Shown: positions 34,646-43,272 of the stretch, piece after piece | Position numbering within the stretch: the first letter of the stretch is position 1 | Layout of the letters: the number at the start of each line of letters is the position of its first letter | Assembly: GCF_000407485.1 (NCBI RefSeq) | Contig: NZ_ASWD01000002.1 | Coordinates: 1,054,001 to 1,118,000 of the forward strand | Origin: Enterococcus pallens ATCC BAA-351 | GTDB lineage: Bacteria > Bacillota > Bacilli > Lactobacillales > Enterococcaceae | Reading direction: 5' to 3' | DNA: 64,000 nt | The notes under the pieces: generated by a model | What the model was told of the DNA's origin: nothing | The model's input: only the letters and a program-made list of their open reading frames with translations | Database searches by the model: none | Program-made: the position numbers and the translations under genes

Positions 34646-35234
34646 AATTCCCAAAACCAACATAAGACAGGCATAACCCTGTTTCATTACTAAAGGTAGC
34701 CGATAAAGAGCTATTATCGGTCCCACGCCAATAATAGTCTTTGGAATCTTCAGTTTTTTCACACAATACTCCGTCAACTCCGCCAACCCATTCTTTCACT
34801 TCATCGTATGTTACACCATCATTTATCTTGGTCTTTAATTCATCTAGATCTTTGACCTTTGTTTTTTGGTTAGTGATATCTTTTACATCATACTCTAATT
34901 CAACTTTCTCAACTTTGTTTTCTTCTTTATCAACATCGACAGTGACACCATGACCATCCTCTACATCCCAAAAATATGTAGTGCTGTATTCACTATCATA
35001 AGTTATTTCGCCTATGTCACCCATTTTTTCTTCAACCTGTTCTAGTGATTCGCCTACATCAATAGCAGCAAAATAGTCCATATAAGTTAGCTTAACCTTA
35101 CTTTTTTTACTCTTAGCTGGCGTTGAAGCTTGCGTACTGCTGCTTTCAGAAAGATCATTTTCATTTTTATCGCCACATCCTGAAAATGATAAGGTAATTG
35201 CGAGACCAAATACCAAAAATCCAATTTTTTTCAT
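34644..35234 (-). CDS. Lipoprotein, DUF3862/BLIP-like
   Basis: The 196-residue protein has a lipobox (LSFSGCGD, Cys20), a Ser/Lys linker and two BLIP-like repeats: YMDYFAAIDVGESLEQVEEKMG..TTYFWDVEDG and LDELKTKINDGVTYDEVKEWVG..YYWRGTDN. The fold is shared with small inhibitor or assembly proteins of the outer cell surface (PepSY/SmpA-like). It should be lipid-anchored outside the membrane. Binding partner unknown. Confidence 0.7.
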   Translation of the reverse strand: MKKIGFLVFGLAITLSFSGCGDKNENDLSESSSTQASTPAKSKKSKVKLTYMDYFAAIDVGESLEQVEEKMGDIGEITYDSEYSTTYFWDVEDGHGVTVDVDKEENKVEKVELEYDVKDITNQKTKVKDLDELKTKINDGVTYDEVKEWVGGVDGVLCEKTEDSKDYYWRGTDNSSLSATFSNETGLCLSYVGFGN

Positions 35235-35608
35235 CCTAAATCCCCCAAAATATTTTTACATAAAATATAAACACTCTTTTCATTTTTGTTTTATTTTACG
35301 CACAAACAATAATACCACATGGCGATAAACGGTGTAAATATATAAAATAAATGTGGATATCGGAGTAAATATAATTAATTGACTTTTTGCTAAATTTAAT
35401 AAAGGTGAAATACTTTTTTATTCAATTTCTTCAAAACACACAATTAACTTTTCGTGTGTATCTTTCGTAAAATACGTTGTTTTAGAACTTTTTCGGTTAG
35501 TAAAAGATTTTTTACTAATTCAATAATTGAATCTATTTGACAGCTCTATTACTTTAAATGAACGATTTCGAATCACTCTTTTGCCTTCCAATTAGACCCC
35601 TCACTATT
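35235..35608. other. AT-rich intergenic region
   Basis: No gene, strong hairpin or known RNA was seen in these 374 bp. Confidence 0.4.
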
Positions 35609-36199
35609 CTATCCAGCAACAAATGAATTCATCATCTCAGTAATAAGCTCAGCATTCTTTTCAAAGAATGACGGAACTCCGATAAGATTAACAACAATAT
35701 AGTCTGTATCTGTCTCTAATAAATAGTACTGGACTTCAATCTTTATCCCTTCTGTAATACCAATAAAACTGTATTCGCTTCCCGAATAATGCGCTGTTTG
35801 ATAATCTGCTTCCGCAGCACTTCCCTCTTCGATTTGAAAGTCCTCCGTTGAAACGATCTGTTCCTTCATGCCATTTTTGAAGGTCTCAAATCCATCTACA
35901 TCGGTCTTTTTCATCCCGTAAACCATTATTCCCTGCACACCTAATTCTTCTCTGGCACTAAACGGAATAGTTTCCTCTTCTGGTTGAATCGCCCACTTAT
36001 CCAAGATTTTGATTTTGTAAGGCGTTCCCTCAATTTGAAAAGCGGCCTCTTTTAATTCGATCTTTTTCTCAGAGGAAGAAACTTCCATTACAGCAGTTGA
36101 TTCTGCAGTGCTTTCTGATTTAGTGGTTTCCTCTGTGCCACCAGAACTACATCCTGCTAAAATACCTGCCATCATTACTAAAACAACCCATTTTTTCAT
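35609..36199 (-). CDS. Putative lipoprotein, unknown function
   Basis: The 196-residue protein has a lipobox (GILAGCSS, Cys16), a Ser/Thr/Glu linker to about 45 and a domain starting AAFQIEGTPYKIKILDKWAIQPEEE that resembles PsbP-like or lipocalin-type lipoprotein domains in layout. Lysozyme-inhibitor or toxin-related roles cannot be judged. It is monocistronic and lies at the left edge of the toxin island. Confidence 0.65.
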   Translation of the reverse strand: MKKWVVLVMMAGILAGCSSGGTEETTKSESTAESTAVMEVSSSEKKIELKEAAFQIEGTPYKIKILDKWAIQPEEETIPFSAREELGVQGIMVYGMKKTDVDGFETFKNGMKEQIVSTEDFQIEEGSAAEADYQTAHYSGSEYSFIGITEGIKIEVQYYLLETDTDYIVVNLIGVPSFFEKNAELITEMMNSFVAG

Positions 36200-36281
36200 T
36201 TTTGCTCTCCTGACATCGTTAGTTTGACACTTTTATAAAATCGTAATTACTGCTTCTACATTTTTAGCTTTCACAAAAATT

Positions 36282-36612
36282 CTAGTGATTGTTCTCCGGA
36301 AGTTCCTCAGGCAATGGCTGCCTAACTTCCTTTTTGTATTCTAAATTGGACACACTAAACATTTTGAAATTTTCCTTTGCCCTATTTAAGACTTATACCA
36401 TGGTTTGGCCCACCACCATAGTCTGGATCTTCCCTTTGTACTATATCATCTTGCCACCAGCATACAGGACAAATGTCATCACTATCCTCGATCAGAGTGT
36501 AATAACCACAACAATGACACCTGTAACGCACAACCTTATCCCCCTTCCATTCTTTATAAACTGCTTGTTTTCCTCCTAGCAGTACTACATATCCAGCTTT
36601 ATAAATAGGCAC
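36282..36612 (-). pseudogene. CPCC-family cysteine-rich protein, frameshifted
   Basis: The frame from 36612 encodes YRCHCCGYYTLIEDSDDICPVCWWQDD..DPDYGGGPNHGISLK and stops at 36382. The expected continuation, RAKENFKMFSVSNLEYKKEV and then RQPLPEELP, is found directly after in another frame and ends at 36282. One missing base near 36384-36388 explains both. CPCC proteins are small zinc-ribbon proteins frequent among immunity genes of polymorphic toxin loci. It is a pseudogene, or a full gene if the base loss is a sequence error. Confidence 0.75.
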
Positions 36613-36644
36613 TTTACGTGATCGCTTACAAAAGCTCTCACATT

Positions 36645-36989
36645 TTAAATAATACTAATCTTGAAATCTCTACAGCTAAAACGCAATATATTATGCTCTT
36701 CTTCTACTATTGTGTATCGTACATTTTCCAATTGATATGAGCTTATATCGGTAATAGTAAAAATTGTTTTATAAAGCCCTTCTAGTTCGTTTAGCTTCAA
36801 CTCTTTGATGCCGATAAAATTTGCCACCATTTTTTTATCTCCCATAGTATACGGGTAGCTAAAAAAAGTTATTCTTAGATTAATGGTTATTTCTTCAGCT
36901 TCGATAAGCTTGCACATTGATAACGACTCTATATACCCAAACTTCGATTGTTCATTATAGAATTCAAGTATTTTTTCATTTGGTCTCAT
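36645..36989 (-). CDS. Immunity-like protein, paralogue of the 42868 protein
   Basis: The most likely start is ATG 36989, ten bases after AGGAG; the frame is open to a TTG at 37010 that overlaps the upstream lipoprotein stop. The roughly 114-residue product alternates strands (EEITINLRITFFSYPY, MVANFIGIKELKLNELEG) in the pattern seen in the Rhs immunity candidate at 42868 (a pair of LxLxY strands, then a 'KLxFxNV' strand), so both may be one immunity family, perhaps Imm50-like. No toxin is adjacent, making it an orphan. Confidence 0.5.
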   Translation of the reverse strand: MRPNEKILEFYNEQSKFGYIESLSMCKLIEAEEITINLRITFFSYPYTMGDKKMVANFIGIKELKLNELEGLYKTIFTITDISSYQLENVRYTIVEEEHNILRFSCRDFKISII

Positions 36990-37006
36990 AGCTTGCATTC
37001 TCCTCT

Positions 37007-37756
37007 TCAATCAACCACTCTAGTTATGTCAATGTATAAGCTGTAATCATAAATATCGAATGTAAATTGGTAACCATTTGAAGTGACCGTACTGGTTTCT
37101 CCAGTCTCAAACAAATCATTAAAAGCTCTAAATACTTTGTCATTATCAACTTCGTAATTTAGTATAAATGCTACCATGATAGCTGCTAGTTCTGGTGTTG
37201 CTGCTTCCTCTCCAGCAATCATAGATAATCCAAGTAATTTCCCCTCCTGAATATGAACCCAAGTTTGAGCATCATTTTTATCATCGGCAATAAAAGTGCC
37301 ATCTTTGACTGTACTAGGAAATCTAGTTTCGGCATTTTCACCCATATCGTTGATAGCCTCATTCATCTGATCAGCAAAAGTATCATAGGAATCAATTGGT
37401 TCTCTCTTGGGTAATTCGATTTCAACATTAGCTCTTTTTCCATTTTTAAAGATCACCTTGAGCTTCAGCTTTTTATCAGTGATTGATGCTGGAATGCTTA
37501 GATCAAAATTTTTCCCATCTATTGTAACTTGATCTCTTGTGCCATCCTCTCTGATGGAAGTTACTGATTTTATCTCAAATTTTGATTCTCCTGTGATGTA
37601 ATCAGAAAGGCCGCCACTTTGATCTACATGTGTTTCAACAGGAGGAGCTTTCTTTACTGGCATTCCCCTTGGTGGTCTTTTCAGTGAACAGCCACTTAAA
37701 ATAGCAACCATAAGGAAAAAAATAATCACACATTGCTTCATTCTAAACGCTTTCAT
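37007..37756 (-). CDS. Putative lipoprotein, unknown function
   Basis: The 249-residue protein has a lipobox (AILSGCSL, Cys23) and a domain of about 200 residues with TFADQMNEAINDMGENAETRFPS and WVHIQEGKLLGLSMIAG. AAAGG lies eight bases before the ATG. It is cotranscribed with the 36645 gene. I recognise no family; a surface partner for the immunity-like protein is only a guess. Confidence 0.6.
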   Translation of the reverse strand: MKAFRMKQCVIIFFLMVAILSGCSLKRPPRGMPVKKAPPVETHVDQSGGLSDYITGESKFEIKSVTSIREDGTRDQVTIDGKNFDLSIPASITDKKLKLKVIFKNGKRANVEIELPKREPIDSYDTFADQMNEAINDMGENAETRFPSTVKDGTFIADDKNDAQTWVHIQEGKLLGLSMIAGEEAATPELAAIMVAFILNYEVDNDKVFRAFNDLFETGETSTVTSNGYQFTFDIYDYSLYIDITRVVD

Positions 37757-37779
37757 GTTAGTAGCCTTTCTTCTTTATA

Positions 37780-38473
37780 TTAGATTCCAAAATGAATAAC
37801 AAATTTATCTTCAGCTATAGCCGTTTCCAAAATTTGCTTCAACGTATCCCATTCATCACCTACAAAATATTTTGCTTGCTCTGATTCCATTGCCTGCCAA
37901 AAAGGCTTCCACCGTTTGAAGTAGTTTTTCAGCAATTTTAGGCGTAATAATGGTTATCCCGTAGTAATTGAATCCTTGTTCTAAATTATCCAGGTTATTA
38001 CAATACATGTCTACATCCTTGAAAACATCATAGTTATCAAGAATAAATTGATCTTGAATTTTAATGCTTATACTTTTATATTTTCTCGGATCAAGATCAT
38101 CGGGTACTTCTTTACATAGGACAAAATCATGAATCAATCCTGCTGTCGAAGGACTCCCATCTACGTGAAAAACCTGCTTGCCATTAGAAAGACAGTCTTC
38201 TAAAAATGACCTGAATTTCACGTATTCTGGTGAAGTATTACCTTTTAAAACCAGACAATTTTGAAGATATAGGATATCTTCTGCATCAAGTAATGTAACA
38301 CCTTTACTTAATCCATAATCTGTCTCTTCCGAATAGTATTCCATGAATTTATGCCTACTCAAACAACTTTTTAAGTCCTCTATCAGACGATTCGATATTC
38401 GGATAAAATCTTCCTCTTGCACAAAATCAATCTGAAAATTTTCATCGTATTTATAAAATTTGTGATTTAGCAT
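37780..38473 (-). CDS. Unknown protein of the toxin island, probable 1-bp frameshift
   Basis: ATG 38473 has GGAGG five bases upstream; the frame is open further to 38539 without a site. The continuous frame stops at 37856, but the next frame carries YFKRWKPFWQAMESEQAKYF and VGDEWDTLKQILETAIAEDK and ends at 37780. Deleting one A from the A5 run at 37925-37929 joins them naturally (..ITPKIAENYFKRWKPF..). The roughly 230-residue protein has no signal. It resembles nothing I can name; the size and place suit an immunity or effector-associated protein. Confidence 0.55.
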
Positions 38474-38697
38474 CTGCACCTCCAAATGATTAATAAAGAA
38501 ACGACCGAAGAGTTTATTCAGCCTTTTCATGTTTTCCACTGACTAATTTTTTCCCAGACTTTTTCAACCCATAAGTTAGAAACTTCGGATAATCGGAAAT
38601 TTTTAACTCATAACTAGATATAAATTGGAATCAAATTCAATCTAATATACTTACTCTTTCCTGACATCAATGGTCTGTATAGATTGCCGGACTCATT

Positions 38698-39258
38698 CTA
38701 TTTTACTTTCAAAACTTCGATAAATTCTGGTGGAATACTATCTGCTAGCCAGACTTTTTCATTTCCCAAATAAAATGTTGTTCCTTTTGCTCTAGCATTT
38801 TCGGTATTGATCACTAAAATAATCGGTTGCTTATCTTTTCTTTTTCCAACTAAAGTAGCTGTTTCAATATCTTCGGATAAATGAACATATTGTCGAGACA
38901 TTGGAGATAAACCCATTGCTTCAATCTTAGGTAAAAACTTATGCGCCGTTCCATGATATAGGTATTTAGGAGGAACAGCCGCTTCCTTTACTATCTTCAT
39001 TGGAATAGAATGTCCGTATAATGCTCGAATACTATTCCCATTGATTTCATGTCTTTTCTTCTCCGATTTCACAATCATTTTTCTTAAATCATCCAGTCCT
39101 ACCTCTTGCCATTCAGGAGATTGGTGAAGCGTTTGCATTAGTTGGTCAATTTCCACCCAGCCCTGTTCATCTAATTCCAATTCATATTCCCATGGAGCAT
39201 GACGCAAGGCATAAGAAACTTCTTTACTCAGTTTTGTATAGTTTATCTCATTAGACAT
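38698..39258 (-). CDS. kptA: RNA 2'-phosphotransferase, Tpt1/KptA family
   Basis: The 186-residue protein shows the family's conserved residues: Arg19-His20 (ALRH), Arg69-His70 and Arg78 with YGHS at 81-84, and the NAD-binding half LYHGTAHKFLPKI, GLSPMSRQYVHLSED. KptA removes a 2'-phosphate from RNA using NAD and is related to ADP-ribosyltransferases. Bacteria lack the tRNA splicing step that makes this phosphate, so its role is unclear. Its position among immunity-like genes suggests repair or reversal of damage by a toxin; that is inference. Confidence 0.9.
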   Translation of the reverse strand: MSNEINYTKLSKEVSYALRHAPWEYELELDEQGWVEIDQLMQTLHQSPEWQEVGLDDLRKMIVKSEKKRHEINGNSIRALYGHSIPMKIVKEAAVPPKYLYHGTAHKFLPKIEAMGLSPMSRQYVHLSEDIETATLVGKRKDKQPIILVINTENARAKGTTFYLGNEKVWLADSIPPEFIEVLKVK

Positions 39259-39317
39259 TTTTTCCTCCTTATATCTAACTTTTTTCGAATAGCTGGCCTA
39301 TTATTTAATTAAACCAA

Positions 39318-39866
39318 CTAATAATCAAGCTTTTTCAAAATAGCACTCACATCATTGTACCAAGCATCTATCGTTTCAATAGCCAACTCTATCCTATCCA
39401 CCATCTCATAATTCGCCATATATGTTTCAAACGGAACAAAATCCTTATCTGGCTCTGAATAATTGTACTGGTATTGTGGAGATATCTCCAAATATGTTTT
39501 TCCTTTGTAAGTATAGATCCAGGTAGCCATTCCAGAAACGGTTTCCCACATTAGAAATGATGACGTTGCATCATCGTCACTAAAGTCTCCCTCGGCTATT
39601 TGATAAGCGGTTTTATTCCACCTATATCCAATCCCTTTTTCAAAATAGTTTGATGGTAAATTTTTCTCACCATTCAGGCATTTTTGTAGAACGTTCTTAA
39701 ACGTACGGATTCCTTCGATCACAAAATCATCAAACAGCTTGATTTTTTTATTTTCAAAATAGTACTCAATTCTCAGCTGAGAAAAATAACCATAATTCTG
39801 GGGATCTTCCAATAAAAATTCTATTGCACGATCACTCGTTATCTCGAACTTTCTAAACGTTCTCAT
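39318..39866 (-). CDS. Unknown immunity-like protein
   Basis: ATG 39866 has AAAGG eight bases upstream, better than the longer frame to 39920. The 182-residue product is acidic and Tyr/Phe/Trp-rich (NYGYFSQLRIEYYFENKKIKL, ATWIYTYKGKTYLEISPQYQY), with no signal. Composition and place in the island fit an immunity protein, but no family is recognised. Confidence 0.5.
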   Translation of the reverse strand: MRTFRKFEITSDRAIEFLLEDPQNYGYFSQLRIEYYFENKKIKLFDDFVIEGIRTFKNVLQKCLNGEKNLPSNYFEKGIGYRWNKTAYQIAEGDFSDDDATSSFLMWETVSGMATWIYTYKGKTYLEISPQYQYNYSEPDKDFVPFETYMANYEMVDRIELAIETIDAWYNDVSAILKKLDY

Positions 39867-39920
39867 CTTTATAGCCTTTCTTTTACCGATCTCCATATGA
39901 TAGCTAGTTTTGATCAACAA

Positions 39921-40248
39921 ATAGCTGGAGCCCTAGTAATCTTCATTTTTGAGATAGTTAACCACTGTCTATCTATCACTTCTAAACTTTAGTTCAAAAC
40001 AAAATCCACGCAGTTTTTTAGTAGATGACACATATACATACTTACTATACGTCCCATGAATTAATATCTACTTTTGATACCTGTATTGAGTGCAACTAAA
40101 CTCTCAGTAAATGCTCTAGATCGTGGCTATCTCTGCATTTATAAGATCTTGTAATAAGTTATCCTACATGAATTATACAACACTGGGGGTAAAGACTTTT
40201 TATGTTTTAGAGAATCCAGTCTCAAAATTAGCTGCTAATTCAAATTCC
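39921..40248. other. Intergenic region with possible decayed coding sequence
   Basis: No intact gene. A minus-strand frame around 39970-40040 (..YVYVSSTKKLRGFCFELKF..) could be a toxin or immunity remnant, but support is weak. Confidence 0.25.
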
Positions 40249-40599
40249 TCACTGATCTTCATTCAACCATTTTCTTTTTATATTAAAGTTAGGATCAAAT
40301 TCAATACTTTTTAGACGCTCTTTCGCTTTATTTATTAAATAATCTATATTCGAATCCAATCTTTCAGGCCTTAATGACTCTACGTCTTCTAATTCACACG
40401 CAAATTCTATAATCTCAACTACTTTTCTATCAATACCTTTTCTATTTAAAATACTTACTGAATATGGGGAAAATAAATATTGTTCACACTCATTAGTTGT
40501 TAAAAGTTTAGCTTTTAAAGCTTCTAATAGCCCTATAGTGCAAACCAATACTATCTTATTTGAATCTCCTTCAGTCCTGCTTTTTAGTTCTAAGTCCAT
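40249..40599 (-). CDS. DUF3969 family protein
   Basis: The 116-residue protein (CTIGLLEALKAKLLTTNECE, QYLFSPYSVSILNRKGID, ELEDVESLRPERL) matches the DUF3969 pattern. The family is common as a small single gene in toxin-immunity islands of Firmicutes and is probably an immunity protein. GGAGGG lies six bases before the start. No toxin is adjacent. Confidence 0.7.
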   Translation of the reverse strand: MDLELKSRTEGDSNKIVLVCTIGLLEALKAKLLTTNECEQYLFSPYSVSILNRKGIDRKVVEIIEFACELEDVESLRPERLDSNIDYLINKAKERLKSIEFDPNFNIKRKWLNEDQ

Positions 40600-40767
40600 C
40601 CTTTTCCCTCCTAATAGTCTTTAGCTGTAGTGTGGTATTGGAGAATTTCTGCTTGTTGTTCTTCATTTTGTTGAAATCTTCCAGAAATTGTTTACTAAGT
40701 TATCATATCAGCATTTTTTCAAAATTAGAATCTTATGAATGAAGTAATTTTGAGGAGCTACCACAAT

Positions 40768-40816
40768 TGAAAAAAGCAAGATGTACAAAATAGAAACTTT
40801 TGTAAACCTTGCTTTT
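40768..40816 (-). terminator. Terminator of the 40894 gene
   Basis: AAAAGCAAG pairs with CTTGCTTTT, with inner TACAAAA/TTTTGTA. T-runs occur in both directions. Confidence 0.7.
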
Positions 40817-40893
40817 CGTCCTGAGTAATTTTCCACCTATGAATATGAAAAGAAAGCCGAAAATCTCCACTGTCTAAGTATTAGCTTTGGCCT

Positions 40894-41400
40894 TTAGAGA
40901 TAAGGTGATTCCATTTCTTCAACGAACAATCCATTTTCGGTTATTTGTGTAATTGATTTTTTCGAAGGTCCACTTGAGCAAATGAACATATAGTAATCAT
41001 ACCCAAAATGGACTTCGATTTCCTTACTCACAAGTTTCGCCCATATATTTTCTCGTAAAATTAATTTCACTGCTAAAGGTACATTACAGTTACTAATTGT
41101 CATTCCTTCTTCAAGTAAGTCATACATTTTTTTCAATTCATCAGAAGCTTCTTCACTTTTACTCGGATGGTGATTCTTCTCAAGTTCTTTAATTCTTAAG
41201 CTGTCTGTTTTCACTTCACTCATCATACTTTTTACTGCCTCACAATATTTTTCTTCGACAAGTAAGTAATCAGATAAAGTGAATTTTTTATTGTCGTATA
41301 CTTTTCCAATATCGCTGATAGCAGTCCAATCATCCTTCATATAATTCCCGTTAGAATTTCTATATCGGGGGTTATACTTTGTAATTCTGTAACAATTCAT
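40894..41400 (-). CDS. Unknown immunity-like protein
   Basis: The 168-residue protein begins MNCYRITKYNPRYRNSNGNY and has a central helical part (EEGMTISNCNVPLAVKLILRENIWAKL) and a conserved-looking strand VHFGYDYYMFICSS. I recall similar stand-alone proteins in Bacilli but no named family. It has its own terminator. An immunity role is inferred from place. Confidence 0.5.
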   Translation of the reverse strand: MNCYRITKYNPRYRNSNGNYMKDDWTAISDIGKVYDNKKFTLSDYLLVEEKYCEAVKSMMSEVKTDSLRIKELEKNHHPSKSEEASDELKKMYDLLEEGMTISNCNVPLAVKLILRENIWAKLVSKEIEVHFGYDYYMFICSSGPSKKSITQITENGLFVEEMESPYL

Positions 41401-41590
41401 ATTAATCCATCATCCTATTCAAATTGGCATCATGAGTAATATTCTTTCTTTTTACTAGTTTCCCTAATGTTAATCCGATTAAACCCCAACTTAAACACCG
41501 TTTTGTGCTAATTTGTAAATCGCTAATCTAATATATCTAACGGTACTATCCTTTTATGACATAACACGTATTGAATAGATTTTTTTTGTT

Positions 41591-42073
41591 TTACAATAAC
41601 TCAACAAATTTTTCGTAGTTAATCGTTCCATATATAAATTCCGAATCATCTACAATTTGATATTTTGCCAAAAAGACAATTCGGCGAATGGGAGAGCTCT
41701 CAATTAGAATTTGCATCGTTTTTAACACGTCTTCTTTATGCTTTTCTCTTAAACAGAAAATATCAATATCAAGTTCATCGGCTGAGTCACACCAAAAAGG
41801 ATAGAGTTCTCTTAATTTTAGTGGATATCGCTCGCTATAAAGCTCATCGTCAATTTCGCACATATTACATAATTCAAATGAAGACCAATTTTCTTCTTCT
41901 TCTGTCAAATAGTACCAAATACCACTTATGGAATTCATGAAATGAAAATATCTGTCATAGTACTTAGGATAAGCATCTTTATTTTTGTTACGAGCATTTA
42001 CACAAATATTTACAGGTAGTTCTTTTATTTTTTTCTTTTGATTCACACATAAGATATTTAAATCATAAGACAT
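41591..42073 (-). CDS. Unknown immunity-like protein
   Basis: The 160-residue protein starts after AGGAG. It is acidic and aromatic-rich (YYDRYFHFMNSISGIWYYLTEE, YPFWCDSADELDIDIFCLRE), without signal or membrane segment. The C-terminal half has the helix-strand pattern (EDVLKTMQILIESSPIRRIVFLAKYQ) often seen in contact-dependent immunity proteins. No family name is supported. Confidence 0.5.
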   Translation of the reverse strand: MSYDLNILCVNQKKKIKELPVNICVNARNKNKDAYPKYYDRYFHFMNSISGIWYYLTEEEENWSSFELCNMCEIDDELYSERYPLKLRELYPFWCDSADELDIDIFCLREKHKEDVLKTMQILIESSPIRRIVFLAKYQIVDDSEFIYGTINYEKFVELL

Positions 42074-42267
42074 TTCTAACTCTCCTATCTGGTAACCTAA
42101 ATGCTAGGACATCGTCAATTCAACGAATAAGCCTTTATGACTATTCGTTTCTGAGAGCAAATAATATTTAATCTCATTATCTAAAACTATTCCAGACACC
42201 TATATCACCACTATCGCTATCTTGGAAAGTATTTTCTATAACTTCCAGTTATTTATAAGTCCTTTAC

Positions 42268-42298
42268 AAAAAAAGGAGAAGGGAAATTACTTCTCCTA
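42268..42298 (-). terminator. Terminator of the broken barstar-like gene
   Basis: AGGAGAAG pairs with CTTCTCCT, followed by seven T residues on the minus strand. Confidence 0.75.
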
Positions 42299-42339
42299 AA
42301 ATCTGGACTATTATCTAAGTAACAATTGGCTTTCACTTA

Positions 42340-42778
42340 TTAATCAACTAAATAAATATCGAATTTCTTAAGAGACATCACTCCACTGAAAGTTTGAGTT
42401 TCTTCACCCCAGTATCCGATTACTCGTTCCACATCATCTTCCCAATGAGATAACCAGCTTATCATTCCAACAAAATTCAATTCTGCGCTTTTAATCCCTG
42501 CATTATAGGATTTACATGTTATTTGAAGGAAATTATTGATGATTATACTTTACAATGTCATTGTTCAACCAATCTAAATCTGTCATATAGTCATTCAATG
42601 CATTGGGATTCGTAATCACATACGGAAACTCAAACAGGAGGGATATCTCTTTCATAAATGACTCGTCATTTTTTAGACATTCATTTTCAATGTCTGCATT
42701 AAAAAAACTACTACTAAGCAGATCATTCTTAGCCTTTTCTTTTTCTGAGTTTGATATTCTAAAAATTTAGTTCTTCAT
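42340..42778 (-). pseudogene. Barstar-like immunity gene with nonsense mutation and frameshift
   Basis: AGGAG and ATG (42778) begin a frame interrupted by TAA at codon 4 (42767-42769). It then reads on to 42533 with LLFEFPYVITNPNALNDYMT and DLDWL, the barstar signature. The rest, FLQITCKSYNAGIKSAELNF and a WEDDVERVIGYW segment ending LKKFDIYLVD at 42340, is in another frame. At least two lesions make it a pseudogene. It probably once protected against a barnase-like toxin tip. Confidence 0.6.
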
Positions 42779-42867
42779 TTTATTCTCCTATCCATAATAG
42801 GTCCCTTTTGAATACAATATTATTCCCCAATGTAGCTTTCGCTTATTCTTTCTAAAAAGGAGACTAC

Positions 42868-43254
42868 TTATGGTTTTGGTACCTTTACACTTTCAAAGCT
42901 AACATTTCCACATAATATCTTTAAAAATTCAGTTTCGTTGTTGACTGTAAATATTCTTATACAAACTTGACTATCTAATTCGACTGTTGTTATTTTGGTA
43001 ATGGTGAAGTGACTGAAATTCAACACGTTATTGTTCATTTCATAAAGTTCTTGTGGAATTTCAAAACTTACTTCCGTACAATTTTCAAAGGTTAATTTAA
43101 TATGCTCTTCGGTTTCTTCTGTAAAATAGTAATCTAAAAGAAGACAAAAATTTACCAGGCTATTATCAAAGTATAAGTTTTCAATGATACTGTCGATAAA
43201 ATCATAGTCATAAAAAAATTTTTTTATTCTTTGCAATTTGCTTTTTAAGCTCAT
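42868..43254 (-). CDS. Probable cognate immunity protein of the Rhs toxin
   Basis: AGGAGG precedes the ATG. The 128-residue protein begins 18 bp after the Rhs stop, the standard position of the immunity gene. It is acidic, has no signal and is strand-rich (NFCLLLDYYFTEETEEHIKL, TFENCTEVSFEIP). It shares its layout with the 36645 protein. It should bind and block the C-terminal toxin tip of the Rhs protein in the cytoplasm. Confidence 0.7.
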   Translation of the reverse strand: MSLKSKLQRIKKFFYDYDFIDSIIENLYFDNSLVNFCLLLDYYFTEETEEHIKLTFENCTEVSFEIPQELYEMNNNVLNFSHFTITKITTVELDSQVCIRIFTVNNETEFLKILCGNVSFESVKVPKP

Positions 43255-43272
43255 ATAAAGCCCTCCTATAGA

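Noticed and set aside
34496-34693. Plus-strand frame of 65 codons
   Set aside because: No ribosome binding site or recognisable domain, and it overlaps the end of the lipoprotein gene.
36289-36608. Plus-strand frames opposite the CPCC gene
   Set aside because: The minus strand carries the recognisable zinc-ribbon motifs; the plus frames are shadows.
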